NCBI GenBank assembly: GCA_032622095.1
Contig: CP136062.1
Location: 1,612,001-1,676,000 of the forward strand
Source: Siphonodentalium dalli
Taxonomy: Eukaryota; Mollusca; Scaphopoda; Gadilida; Siphonodentaliidae
Length of the DNA stretch: 64,000 nucleotides
Direction of reading: 5' to 3'
Part shown: in pieces, positions 1 through 8,791 of the stretch
How the letters are laid out: each line of letters opens with the position of its first letter
How positions within the stretch are numbered: the first letter of the stretch is position 1
Position numbers and translations under genes: made by a program
The notes under the pieces: generated by a model
Seen by the model: the letters and a program-made list of their open reading frames with translations, nothing else
Database searches by the model: none
What the model was told of the DNA's origin: nothing

Positions 1-433
1 CCGATCGGGACGAAACTTGGTACGTGTGTGTAGTTTGACCAGGCGGTGGTCGTTGTCGTATTGGCGATCCCGTGCGACACCCGTGCAGCGCATGCGCAGA
101 CGAGATCTCGGAAACGGGTGGAGCTATCGACTTGAAATTTGCTATGTGAATGTATCTTGCGCAGGGTACAAATTTTATCGGGTCGCCGAGCCCGTGCGAC
201 GCCCGTGCAGCGCATGCGCAGACGAGATCTCGGAAACGGGTGGAGCTATCGACTTTAAATTTGCTATGTGAATGTATCTTGCGCCGGGTACAAATTTTAT
301 CGGGTCGCCGAGCCCGTGCGACGCCAGCTTCGCGCACGCGCAGACCAGATCTCGGAAACGGGTGGAGCTACCGGGTACAAATTTTGCTTATTGAAACGCG
401 TGGAGCTAAAAATAAACAAAAATATATAAAAAA
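1..433 (+). repeat. 122-bp tandem repeat in the body of Helitron A
   Basis: About three copies of a unit containing CCCGTGCGAC, a GCATGCGCAG box and GAGATCTCGGAAACGGGTGG; the unit starts recur at 69, 191 and 313, an exact 122-bp period. The array is followed by an A-rich stretch and then the Maverick insertion, so it forms the internal part of a Helitron whose 3' end lies at 6503. The 5' end of this Helitron lies outside the window. Open frames crossing the array are repeat translations, not genes. Confidence 0.8.
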
Positions 434-439
434 AATGTC
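434..439. repeat. Left target-site duplication AATGTC of the Maverick-like element
   Basis: AATGTC directly precedes the element end AGAAGAATAGGCG and is repeated at 6458-6463 directly after the opposite end. The same bases occur once, uninterrupted, in the paralogous Helitron tail at 8621-8626, which is the expected empty site. Confidence 0.9.
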
Positions 440-1474
440 AGAAGAATAGGCGTCTCGTTACCCCCACATCTAAAAATAGAATTTGTGGGTCTAAAATTGG
501 TTGTACTAAAATATTCCCAAAATATCAAAACCCAAAAAAAAAATTCAAAAATTTCAAAAATTATTTTTTCCAAAAAATTTCAAAATCCCAAAACTTCCAA
601 AAAAATTTAAAACCCCAAAATTTCAAAAAAGAAAAAATTTCAAAACCCTCCAAAATTATTTCTCTAAAAAAAAAGTTTAAATAAAAAATTTATAACGAGT
701 TTTCGGTTTCTGATAATCTCGATATTAAAAAAATGTCGAATGTTAAATTATTTGCGTGTAATATCTTTCGTTATTTTTTTTTGTTCAACCAATGTTTCAA
801 TGTATTTATTAATCGATGTTTAGAAATAGCTTTATTGGACATTGTGACCATCGATATGAATGCATACATTCCAGTGTTTTATCGGACGCAGTTCATATAA
901 TTGTCATACCTGAAAATAGACACTATTACTTTTACATAAATAATAAAGAGCGTTTATTCTTTACACTCTCTCTATCCCATATGACAGGTGTGTATTATCG
1001 TGAATTATTGGAAGTATTGAGACTAACGGTCGAAAATTGTAATGTGAAATTACAACCCTCCAGAATGAATTGTCATATTCGCTGTACACGCAATCACACA
1101 CGCGACATTGGTGGTAACAATGTGTCTTTCACACCTTTGCTTTACCAAATAAATTATATTATTTCCCCGTTCACAGTTATATGCTATTCAGAAAACATAT
1201 CAATTTAATGTCTGAACAAACGGGTTCGTATCAATTAAGGTTGATAAACTGTGTCATTCACACGATAATTAGTTAGCCAAAAACATGCATACGTCCAGGA
1301 CACTCAATTATAGAAATTGCTTTGATGACATTGTTATAACAACATTACGTAATAACCACTTATCACTCCAGTCACACTTACGATCATATACCGAAACTAC
1401 AGGTAGCACCGATGATGTAACATTATATCACTGCTATTGTACCAATGATAGGTTCAGACATGTTCGATGTTTAG

Positions 1475-1512
1475 AAAAGAAAAGTTACCTATAATTCTGC
1501 TGTGGTTAAGCC

Positions 1513-1548
<36 letters not shown>

Positions 1549-1639
1549 GTCACCAAGCGACATAACATCCTGCTTTGATGATCCAATGGCCAATGTCCAT
1601 GAAGATTTTATTTCCGATGCAAGTCATATTTCCGACTAA
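1475..1639 (+). pseudogene. Orphan C-terminal coding fragment with 12-glutamine run
   Basis: The frame is open from just after a TAG at 1472 to a TAA at 1637-1639. It starts with a basic, serine-containing stretch, continues with eleven CAA plus one CAG codon (1514-1549), then a short acidic tail rich in Asp, Ser and Ile that ends at the stop. The tail does not look like random repeat translation. It lies between two 31-bp direct repeats (1480-1510 and 1646-1676) and is missing from the right arm, so it appears to be a captured or duplicated 3' end of a gene without its front part. Truncated copies of its CAA run and the next 25 or so bases recur at about 2527 and 3140. I do not recognise the family. 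Confidence 0.4.
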
Positions 1640-1676
1640 CTCTTGAAAAGTTACCTATAATTCTGCTGTGGTTAAG
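1480..1676 (+). repeat. 31-bp direct repeat flanking the polyQ fragment
   Basis: The 31-bp string beginning AAAAGTTACCTATAATTCTG occurs at 1480-1510 and again at 1646-1676 with no difference. The 135 bases in between hold the CAA run and the coding tail. Such an arrangement fits slippage, template switching or unequal exchange. Confidence 0.85.
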
Positions 1677-2526
1677 CAGTCCATTATTTAGGGCATACCT
1701 GTATGTAGGCCTACCAGTGGATGAATAGTCTGCCGGAGAAGTACTGTGTAGACAGGTCTTGTCGGTAAGAGAGTCAGACGATAAGTGAAGGCTCGGCTAT
1801 TAAAACATAGTAATGCGATAGCGAACATCAAACGAGTCTGCGCACGCATATCTGTCAAAGGATACAATGGCAGTCATTGGTCAATTTATCCCCGGTGTCA
1901 GATCAGTACAATAGAAGTCATTGGTCAATTTATCCCCGGTGTCAGCTCAGTACACAATCGGCACGAAGCCGGAGGTCATAATTACTCTTACGAATGAAGA
2001 GCGTTGAACATATACGAAATTACTACACGAATGAACTGAAATTTATATTTCACATCTTACCAACAACAGATACAGACATAGTCATAGTGTTATATTATCT
2101 TACATGTACCCATGCTATGACATCATTCGAAGGGGCAATACACTCAAGGAGTTAAAGTGACACGAAACAAGGGACGTGATGTAATATTGGTGTTTGAATC
2201 TTAAAGGAACACAAGACACTCTAAAGGGACACTCATTATGAATGAATGTTAACAATACAAGCGCACGAATGAAGAGCGTTGAACATATACAAAATTACTA
2301 CACGAATGAATTGAACCTTGAAATTTATATTTCACATCTTACCAACAACAGCTACAGGCATTATCATAGGGTTATACTGTCTTGCATATACACACGCTAT
2401 GACATCATTAAAGGCGGACAATCCACTCACGGTGTGACAACAGATACAGACATAGGCATAGTGTTATACAGTCTTCTATGTACCAATGCTATGACATAAT
2501 TAAAGGGGGATAATACACGCACGGTA

Positions 2527-2553
2527 AACAACAACAACACCAACAACAACACC

Positions 2554-2620
<67 letters not shown>

Positions 2621-2622
2621 GC
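2527..2622 (+). repeat. (CAA)n microsatellite, long copy
   Basis: Roughly 30 CAA units with two ACC variants, followed by CAGCCACCAAGCGACATAAC and then a GCTCATTT array. It begins exactly where the left arm stops matching the right arm, so it marks a rearrangement breakpoint. The minus-strand poly-leucine frame across it is an artefact of the repeat. Confidence 0.9.
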
Positions 2623-2642
2623 CACCAAGCGACATAACATCC

Positions 2643-2718
2643 TGCTTGCTCATTTATTTGCTCATTTGCTCATTTTTTTGCTCATTTGCTCATTTATTTG
2701 CTCATTTGCTCATTTGCT
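2643..2718 (+). repeat. GCTCATTT short tandem repeat
   Basis: Runs of GCTCATTT with ATTTGCTC variants. A second array of the same kind lies at 3202-3272. Both follow a (CAA)n run plus CCACCAAGCGACATAACATC. Confidence 0.85.
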
Positions 2719-3138
2719 CATATAATTGTCATACCTGAAAATAGACACTATTACTTTTACATATATAATAAAGAGCGTTTATTCTTTACACTCTCTCTAT
2801 CCCATATGACAGGTGTGTATTATCGTGAATTATTGGAAGTATTGAGACTAACGGTCGAAAATTGTAATGTGAAATTACAACCCTCCAGAATGAATTGTCA
2901 TATTCGCTGTACACGCAATCACACACGCGACATTGGTGGTAACAATGTGTCTTTCACACCTTTGCTTTACCAAATGAATTATATTATTTCCCCGTTCACA
3001 GTTATATGCTATTCAGAAAACATATCGATTTAATGTCTGAACAAACGGGTTAGTATCAATTAAGGTTGATAAACTGTGTCATTCACACGATAATTAGTTA
3101 GCCAAAAACATGCATACGCCCAGGACACTCAATTATAG

Positions 3139-3140
<2 letters not shown>
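2719..3140 (+). repeat. Third, internal copy of a 422-bp TIR segment
   Basis: This block repeats 894-1315 at a constant offset of 1,825 bases, with only a few substitutions and no indel. The inverted counterpart lies in the right arm at about 5537-5957. The copy ends where a (CAA)n run begins (3141-3175). It shows that part of the terminal repeat was copied inward next to microsatellite breakpoints. Confidence 0.85.
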
Positions 3141-3175
<35 letters not shown>

Positions 3176-3272
3176 GCCACCAAGCGACATAACATCCTGC
3201 TTGCTCATTTATTTGCTCATTTGCACATTTGTTTGCTCATTTGCTCATTTATTTGCTCATTTGCTCATTTTT
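3141..3272 (+). repeat. Second (CAA)n run followed by GCTCATTT array
   Basis: About 11 CAA units, the linker CCACCAAGCGACATAACATC, then GCTCATTT units with one GCACATTT variant. This is the same module order as 2527-2718 and is placed directly inside the duplicated TIR segment. Confidence 0.85.
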
Positions 3273-3416
3273 CTCACCCCCTTGAATATACTTTGTGTGA
3301 TATTCTGTGTCATTGTTAATTGATTGGTGCATACTCAATCAAGATCTCAACGAAACGCATTATTGACATCGATAACTATCATGGTGCATTTGGCAATCAT
3401 GGCCAATAATCGATTT

Positions 3417-3425
3417 TTATAAGAG
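3417..3425 (+). promoter_or_regulatory. TATA-like motif TTATAAGAG upstream of first gene
   Basis: TTATAAGAG lies 60 bases upstream of the ATG at 3486. The identical nonamer occurs at 3962-3970, 27 bases before the ATG at 3998 of the second gene. Having the same TATA-like box before both genes suggests a common promoter element; this is inference. Confidence 0.4.
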
Positions 3426-3485
3426 GCGATAAACTTTCTAAAATAAAATGCAGAAAAAAGAGTGACTTGTACATTTTGAAGAAAC

Positions 3486-3809
3486 ATGTCGATCCCGTAT
3501 ATTCCAGCAGATCTTGAAATGTGGAGAAAACATTTCAGAGATATGGTTGATGGGAAGTTAATACCAGATAATCAGGGTCGATACTTTATTGACAGAACTA
3601 AAAATAGTGATAGTGAAGAAGACGTTCTAAAACCACTTATTAACGTGGTGACACCCCTCGCTCAAGCGATTGAAATGGCTAAGGCTGAAGTTGCAGCAAA
3701 TAAGTTGACAAACACACGTAAAGGGTCCAAACAAACCAACAAGAGAGTGTCTGTTGGAGGTTTGTCTAATAATAAGAAGAAAATGAAAAGACCAGTGTCA
3801 TACGATTAG
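3486..3809 (+). CDS. Small basic protein of the Maverick-like element (107 aa)
   Basis: ATG at 3486 with A at -3 in the context AAACATG; stop TAG at 3807-3809. The N-terminal 30 residues hold a Trp/His-Phe/Met pattern (W13, H16-F17, M20) followed by a Gly-Lys turn. Residues about 38-47 carry an acidic Asp-Ser-Glu cluster, about 50-73 a helix-prone Ala-rich segment, and the last 35 residues are strongly basic with KKKMKRP near the end. There is no signal peptide or membrane segment. The codon pattern and continuous frame in the unique centre support a real gene. Short proteins of this kind, with a W..HF..M N-terminus and a basic tail, occur in Mavericks and related virus-like elements, possibly as minor virion or DNA-binding proteins. 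The role here is not proven and I give no symbol. Confidence 0.55.
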   Translation: MSIPYIPADLEMWRKHFRDMVDGKLIPDNQGRYFIDRTKNSDSEEDVLKPLINVVTPLAQAIEMAKAEVAANKLTNTRKGSKQTNKRVSVGGLSNNKKKMKRPVSYD

Positions 3810-3997
3810 CCAAATCATGAATGAATACATAGAGTACCATACTGATAAATTGGCATTAATTGAATCACCGGCGGTCAAATATCTATACCCTAGCCTCGGG
3901 ACGAACGTACTCTTAGAGCGACGGTTGTATACCACACCTTATTCTCTCTTTTTATCGCTACTTATAAGAGTGATGGTTCTTCCAATAATACGCGATA
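3810..3997 (+). other. Spacer between the two element genes
   Basis: A 64-codon frame (3817-4011) crosses this spacer, but it overlaps the TATA-like motif and the start of the next gene, so it is treated as non-coding. A pyrimidine-rich CTCTCTTTTTATCGC stretch precedes TTATAAGAG. Confidence 0.4.
3962..3970 (+). promoter_or_regulatory. TATA-like motif TTATAAGAG upstream of second gene
   Basis: Identical to the motif at 3417-3425. It sits 27 bases before an ATG at 3998 and 44 before the ATG at 4015. If it acts as a TATA box, transcription would start at or just after 3998, which bears on which start is used. Confidence 0.4.
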
Positions 3998-4569
3998 ATG
4001 CACGGGTGTGATTTATGTGGCATTATATTTTATCGACGAACTACAATCTACAAAGACATAAACAGATTAAACACGGAGTTATGTCTGAGACAAAACCAAC
4101 TCTCTTCGGAGAAGATACCGATGAATCTGACGAAGCGGTTCTAGATTCAGATGAAGATGAACGTGGAACGCTATCAGATTCAGAAGATGGTAATGGCGTC
4201 GGTAGTAGAACGGTATTCGGTCTTAAGAAAGCTGTGCGATGTGTCAACGAGATGGACACATTCAAAAGTATGATGAAACGCGTCACCAATGATGTGAAAG
4301 AAGAAGAGAGCATTTCGGGAGATGAGAGCATGTCGGGAAAAGAGGATACCATCGACACAGAGTTTTCTCTGTTTCTCAAAAGTTATAGACGATTAATAGA
4401 ATACCAGTATCGATTGAAAACATCACGCATACATACCATGATCATGAAGAAAATGGTCAAACTGACCAAACACGGATATAATAATGAATGGGCTGCAGAT
4501 GAAGCGATGAGAAAATTCAAGAAACTCTTAGAAGTAAATCTAACGGTCGAAGATTCAGACAATGATTAA
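3998..4569 (+). pseudogene. Acidic C2H2-finger-type protein with a frame break in the finger
   Basis: The main frame is open from ATG 4015 to TAA 4569 (184 aa). Its first residues contain a second half of a C2H2 finger (an NLQRH-type helix, His codons at 4057 and 4072). Two Cys codons spaced C-x2-C (4007 and 4016) lie just upstream but in another frame, which starts at ATG 3998. From the second Cys to the first His is 38 nt, that is 12 codons plus two bases, so the finger is split by a small indel or sequencing error. After the finger come an acidic Asp/Glu/Ser region (about residues 28-60), a second acidic patch (about 92-115) and a basic helical region (about 120-170) ending in an acidic tail. 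One-finger proteins with acidic tails are known from Mavericks; function is unknown. Confidence 0.5.
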
Positions 4570-4574
4570 ATTTC

Positions 4575-4580
4575 AATAAA
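4575..4580 (+). terminator. Candidate polyadenylation signal AATAAA
   Basis: AATAAA lies 6 bases after the TAA of the second element gene. It is the canonical eukaryotic polyadenylation hexamer, and its position supports 3998/4015-4569 as a transcribed unit. Confidence 0.5.
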
Positions 4581-4688
4581 CTTCATCAACATGTTATTCT
4601 CGTCTTCGTTATATATCTATAAGTGGGGAGGGGGTTTCACCAATATTACATCACGTCCCTTACCGCGTGTCACTTTAACATTCCACAC

Positions 4689-6457
4689 CGTGCGTGTATT
4701 ATCCCCCTTTAATTATGTCATAGCATTGGTACATAGAAGACTGTATAACATTATGCCTATGTCTGTATCTGTTGTCACACCGTGAGTGGATTGTCCGCCT
4801 TTAATGATGTCATAGCGTGTGTATATGCAAGACAGTATAACCCTATGATAATGCCTGTAGCTGTTGTTGGTAAGATGTGAAATATAAATTTCAAGGTTCA
4901 ATTCATTCGTGTAGTAATTTTGTATATGTTCAACGCTCTTCATTCGTGCGCCTGTATTGTTAACATTCATTCATAATGAGTGTCCCTTTAGAGTGTCTTG
5001 TGTTCCTTTAAGATTCAAACACCAATATTACATCACGTCCCTTGTTTCGTGTCACTTTAACTCCTTGAGTGTATTGCCCCTTCGAATGATGTCATAGCAT
5101 GGGTACATGTAAGATAGTATAACACTATGACTATGTCTGTATCTGTTGTTGGTAAGATGTGAAAATATAAATTTCAGTTCATTCGTGTAGTAATTTCGTA
5201 TATGTTCAACGCTCTTCATTCGTAAGAGTAATTACCAACTGGAAGTTGTACTATTTTTGATAAACATCGGATTTGCTCATCAGACGATAAGCTGACAATA
5301 TTTACGTATGGTCTAATTATATTCATGCATAAATGTAAGGTAATTTTTGTTATGGTCAAGTTTTTTGTTAACAATTGTTAATATCTATTTCTAAACATCG
5401 AACATGTCTGAACCTATCATTGGTACAATAGCAGTGATATAATGTTACATCATCGGTGCTACCTGTAGTTTCGGTATATGATCGTAAGTGTGACTGGAGT
5501 GATAAGTGGTTATTACGTAATGTTGTTATAACAATGTCATCAAAGCAATTTCTATAATTGAGTGTCCTGGACGTATGCATGTTTTTGGCTAACTAATTAT
5601 CGTGTGAATGACACAGTTTATCAACCTTAATTGATACTAACCCGTTTGTTCAGACATTAAATCGATATGTTTTCTGAATAGCATATAACTGTGAACGGGG
5701 AAATAATATAATTCATTTGGTAAAGCAAAGGTGTGAAAGACACATTGTTACCACCAATGTCGCGTGTGTGATTGCGTGTACAGCGAATATGACAATTCAT
5801 TCTGGAGGGATGTAATTTCACATTACAATTTTCGACCGTTAGTCTCAATACTTCCAATAATTCACGATAATACACACCTGTCATATGGGATAGAGAGAGT
5901 GTAAAGAATAAACGCTCTTTATTATTTATGTAAAAGTAATAGTGTCTATTTTCAGGTATGACAATTATATGAACTGCGTCCGATAAAACACTGGAATGTA
6001 TGCATTCATATCGATGGTCACAATGTCCAATAAAGCTATTTCTAAACATCGATTAATAAATACATTGAAACATTGGTTGAACAAAAAAAAATAACGAAAG
6101 ATATTACGCGCAAATAATTTAACATTCGACATTTTAATATCGAGATTATCAGAAACCGAAAACTCGTTATAAATTTTTTATTTAAACTTTTTTTGGAGAA
6201 ATAATTTTGAGGGTTTTGATAATTTGGAAGTTTGGAAATTTTGGGGTTTTGATAATTTGGAAGTTTGGAAATTTTTAAATTTTTTGGAAAAAATAAAATT
6301 TTTGGGTTTTGAAATGTTTTTTTTTGGAAAAAAAAAATTTTTGAAGTTTTGAAATTTTTTTGGGTTTTGTTATTTTGGGAATATTTTAGTACAACCAATT
6401 TTAGACCCCCAAAGATTCTATTTTTAGATGTGAGGCTAACGAGACGCCTATTCTTCT
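4689..6457 (-). repeat. Right long terminal inverted repeat of the Maverick-like element
   Basis: Inverted counterpart of the left arm. Its inner edge is near 4689, where homology to 2525 stops. It lacks the polyQ cassette of the left arm but has its own piece of about 160 bp (5228-5390). The matching segments stay close to identical, including the minus-strand 130-codon frame (6049-5657), which suggests recent insertion or homogenisation. The A/T-rich outer part (6180-6400) differs more than the rest. Confidence 0.8.
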
Positions 6458-6463
6458 AATGTC
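6458..6463. repeat. Right target-site duplication AATGTC
   Basis: Directly follows the element end CGCCTATTCTTCT and equals 434-439. It is followed by ATGTTTCGG, the normal continuation of the Helitron tail as seen at 8627. Confidence 0.9.
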
Positions 6464-6503
6464 ATGTTTCGGACAAGCCGCCGGTGGCGGGCTAACCTGC
6501 TAG
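6464..6503 (+). mobile_element. 3' end of Helitron A
   Basis: The hairpin CCGCCGGTGGCGG (6478-6490) is followed by GCTAACCTG and the terminal CTAG (6500-6503), with T as the next base. A short hairpin about 10 bases before CTRR and insertion before T are diagnostic for Helitron 3' ends. The tail was split from its body (1-433) by the Maverick insertion. Confidence 0.8.
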
Positions 6504-7820
6504 TCTATACTATATATTTTGAGACTTCGTATATATGTGTGTGGGTACTTCATAGAATCCAAAACGCGTGTAAAGATTGAGCTCAAACTTCCTATGTAAG
6601 TGTCAAATCCCACCGACACGACCGTGGTCGCGGTTTAGAGAAGCTCAGAGCACCCGTTCTCCAATCTCAAATCACCGCAAAGGCACGGCGGGGGTTAATC
6701 AAGTGATTATTTAATGAGCGTTTGTTTTTGACGCATCTCTATAAAGAGCGTCTGTTTCCCATTCAACGTTATTCGCATCTGCAGAGTTATACGGTAACAT
6801 TGACTGCATTTCCTATGCGGGGAGATTTATTGGATGTAGTACTCTTACAACATCATTGTTATAGTATGTATGACACTTAGGTCAGGGCTTAGGGGGGGGG
6901 TAGTTATAGGCATAATGCTTCTCAGAAATCCCGGTTACAAACCAACACTCACAATTTCGTATTTACGCAAACGTTATCGCTCGAAAGCAGAGAGAAAGTG
7001 CTTTCCTATTTTTAGAACGCAACACATGTTTACGTCGCCATGGTCGCGTTGGGGTTCACCACGGGGACTATTGACCAACACTCACAATTTCGTCTTTTGC
7101 ATCAGATACCAACACCTCGACCGATCGGATATATGCGTGTATGTGTGTATATATGTGGGTACTTCATAGAATCGAAAACGCGTGTAGGAACGGGCATCCC
7201 CACGGCAATGTCGGCTTATAAGACATCTTTACTACACATGACAGCCGATGGACAATTGGTCTCTATATATGTACCAAAATTACGCCGCGTTGGTGACTGG
7301 GAAATTCCAGGGAATGCCGATTGAGCTCAAACTTGCTACCTACGGGAAGTGTCATATATATGAGTGTGTCCTTTATAGACTCGAACCGATTGAGCTCAAA
7401 CTTGCTAAATATTGACTGGGAAATTACAGGGAATGCCGATTGAGCTCAAAATTTCTACCTACGGGAAGTGTCATATATATGTGTGTGTCCTTTATAGACT
7501 CGAACCGATTGAGCTCAAACTTGCTAAATACGGGAAGTGTCATGGACGGGTTCATTGAAATTTTTTTTTTTTTAAAAGGCACAATTAACTCCTTGAAAAA
7601 AAAAAATTCGGGTAAAATTTAAAAACAAAAAATTAAATTAAAAAATTAAAAAGGCACAATTAACTCATTGAAAAACAAAAAATTAAATTAAAATTGTCAT
7701 GTTTCGGACTATTGCCGAAATTTGGTGCAAATGCAGCACAAGTGTCTCGGAACCTGTTGCAATTGCTTTTTCGAACAAAGCCATGGGACGAATGCCGCCA
7801 GTGGCGGGCTAACCTGCTAG
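6504..7820 (+). mobile_element. Non-autonomous Helitron B (1,317 bp)
   Basis: Starts with TCTATACTATATATTTTG, matching the Helitron 5' TC...TACTA consensus, immediately after the CTAG of Helitron A. It ends with GCCAGTGGCGGGCTAACCTG plus CTAG at 7817-7820. No Rep or helicase frame is present; frames such as 6870-7169 are scattered and lack motifs. The internal TACTTCATAGAATCGAAAACG box (about 7160) repeats the 5' subterminal sequence, pointing to an older nested fragment. Confidence 0.75.
7280..7545 (+). repeat. 119-bp tandem repeat inside Helitron B
   Basis: GAATGCCGATTGAGCTCAAA recurs at 7312 and 7431, a 119-bp period, and GGGAAGTGTCATATATATG recurs within each unit. A degenerate extra half unit follows. 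Confidence 0.75.
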
Positions 7821-8668
7821 TACTATATATTTTGTGACTTCGTATATATATATATATATATGTACTTCATAGAATCGAAAACGGTTCGCTCGATTGAGTT
7901 CAAACTTCCCATCTAAATGTAAAAACACACGGGAATTTTCGTTGCGGCGTTTTGGAGAAGCTCAGAGCATGCGTTCTCCACTCTCAAAATCACCGCAAAG
8001 GCACGGCGGGGGTTAATCGCGTTAATAGTTAAAGAGCGTCAGTTTTCCGAAGTGTCTATATAAAGAGCGTCGTTTTCGCTATCTACTTATCTGTATGACG
8101 GGCAATTCAATGCAATGTTATCGCGTTTGTTTTCAATGCAATACCGGATTCGACATCAAGCGTGTATGCTTATGTGAGTCGTTTCCGGGAATCAGTGTTA
8201 AAAAAAAAGGAAAACAATGAATGCGTTGTCTGTCGTTCCTAGGAAGGGGGGGGGGATTTCATCGAGTTATATTGACCATCTCGTAAGGATGGACAACCTC
8301 TGTCAGGGGCTGCTCAATGGCCACGGGGAGTTAAATAACGGGGAAGTTTAGGACGGGTACCATGAATTAACTCATTGAAAAACAAAGAATGCGTTGTCTG
8401 TCGTTCCTAGGAAGGGGGGATTTTTCATCAAAAAAAACAATTAAATTATAAAAAAGAATTAAATTAATAATTAAATAAATATTAAAAAATTCAAAAAAAC
8501 ATAAATTAAATTTAAAAAACATTAAATTAATATTAAAAACATAAATTAAATTTAAAAAACATTAAATTAATATTAAAATATATTTAAAAAAATATAAATA
8601 AAAACAAAATAATTTTAAAAAATGTCATGTTTCGAACAAACGCCGCCGGTGGCGGGCTAACCTGCTAG
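7821..8668 (+). mobile_element. Non-autonomous Helitron C (848 bp visible)
   Basis: Begins TACTATATATTTTGTGACTT, which equals the Helitron B 5' end without its first four bases. This is what is expected if B inserted at the A|T inside TCTA|TACTA of element C. The 3' end has CCGCCGGTGGCGG and CTAG at 8665-8668, followed by T. The centre is A/T-rich with repeats of AAATTAAATT type (8430-8600) and poly-G runs (8246-8255). No protein is encoded. Confidence 0.7.
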
Positions 8669-8791
8669 TCTTATATACATGAGAGTCTCCCATCTAAGGA
8701 GCCTCGCATATATAATATAATACATTGGCCTTTATCTTGACCTTGTAAGCCAGTGCATTTTCTTATGCGGGATCTTTAATGCTGCACCTAA
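8669..8791 (+). other. Flank with CATATATAA/CATTGGCC dispersed motif
   Basis: GAGAGTCTCCC, GAGCCTCGCATATATAA and CATTGGCC resemble segments at 19450-19580 and 20140-20200, so this is a fragment of a dispersed non-coding repeat. Confidence 0.4.

Larger units (their letters stand above)
440..2525 (+). repeat. Left long terminal inverted repeat of the Maverick-like element
   Basis: Matches the right arm (4689-6457) in inverted orientation over 440-1475 and 1986-2525. Bases from about 1480 to 1985 have no counterpart on the right and hold a duplicated polyQ cassette plus a 44-bp tandem duplication (AGTCATTGGTCAATTTATCC at 1872 and 1916). The outer 500-700 stretch is a degenerate C/A-rich repeat of CAAAATTTC type. 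A 130-codon open frame at 816-1208 is also present in the right arm and, with another start, in an internal copy. Because the copies are almost identical, the open frame alone does not prove coding. Repeated boxes (GAATGAAGAGCGTTGAACAT at 1993 and 2271) form an inner subrepeat of about 280 bp. Confidence 0.8.
440..6457 (+). mobile_element. Miniature Maverick/Polinton-like element (6,018 bp, non-autonomous)
   Basis: The ends are exact inverted repeats (AGAAGAATAGGCGTCTCGTT at 440; its complement ends at 6457), start with AG and end with CT, and are bracketed by the 6-bp TSD AATGTC. A 6-bp TSD, AG...CT termini and kilobase-long TIRs are the known signature of Mavericks/Polintons, large virus-like DNA transposons usually of 15-20 kb. 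This copy is about a third of that size and shows no frame long enough for DNA polymerase B, retroviral-type integrase, packaging ATPase, protease or capsid. It keeps two small plus-strand genes in its 2-kb unique centre (about 3280-4640). The unique centre is flanked by arms of unequal length. It would depend on proteins supplied in trans. Family assignment rests on termini and TSD; no hallmark protein confirms it. Confidence 0.75.

Noticed and set aside
816-1208. 130-codon frame in the Maverick TIR, also in the right arm and partly in the internal copy
   Set aside because: The three copies are nearly identical DNA, so the shared frame gives no independent evidence of coding; no domain was recognised.
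2427-2618. Minus-strand poly-leucine frame
   Set aside because: It is a translation of the (GTT)n side of the (CAA)n microsatellite.
3817-4011. 64-codon frame between the two element genes
   Set aside because: It overlaps the TATA-like motif and the start of the next gene and has no motif.
440-6457. Assignment to Dada or another superfamily with 6-7 bp TSD
   Set aside because: AG...CT ends and kilobase TIRs fit Mavericks better, but no hallmark protein excludes alternatives completely.
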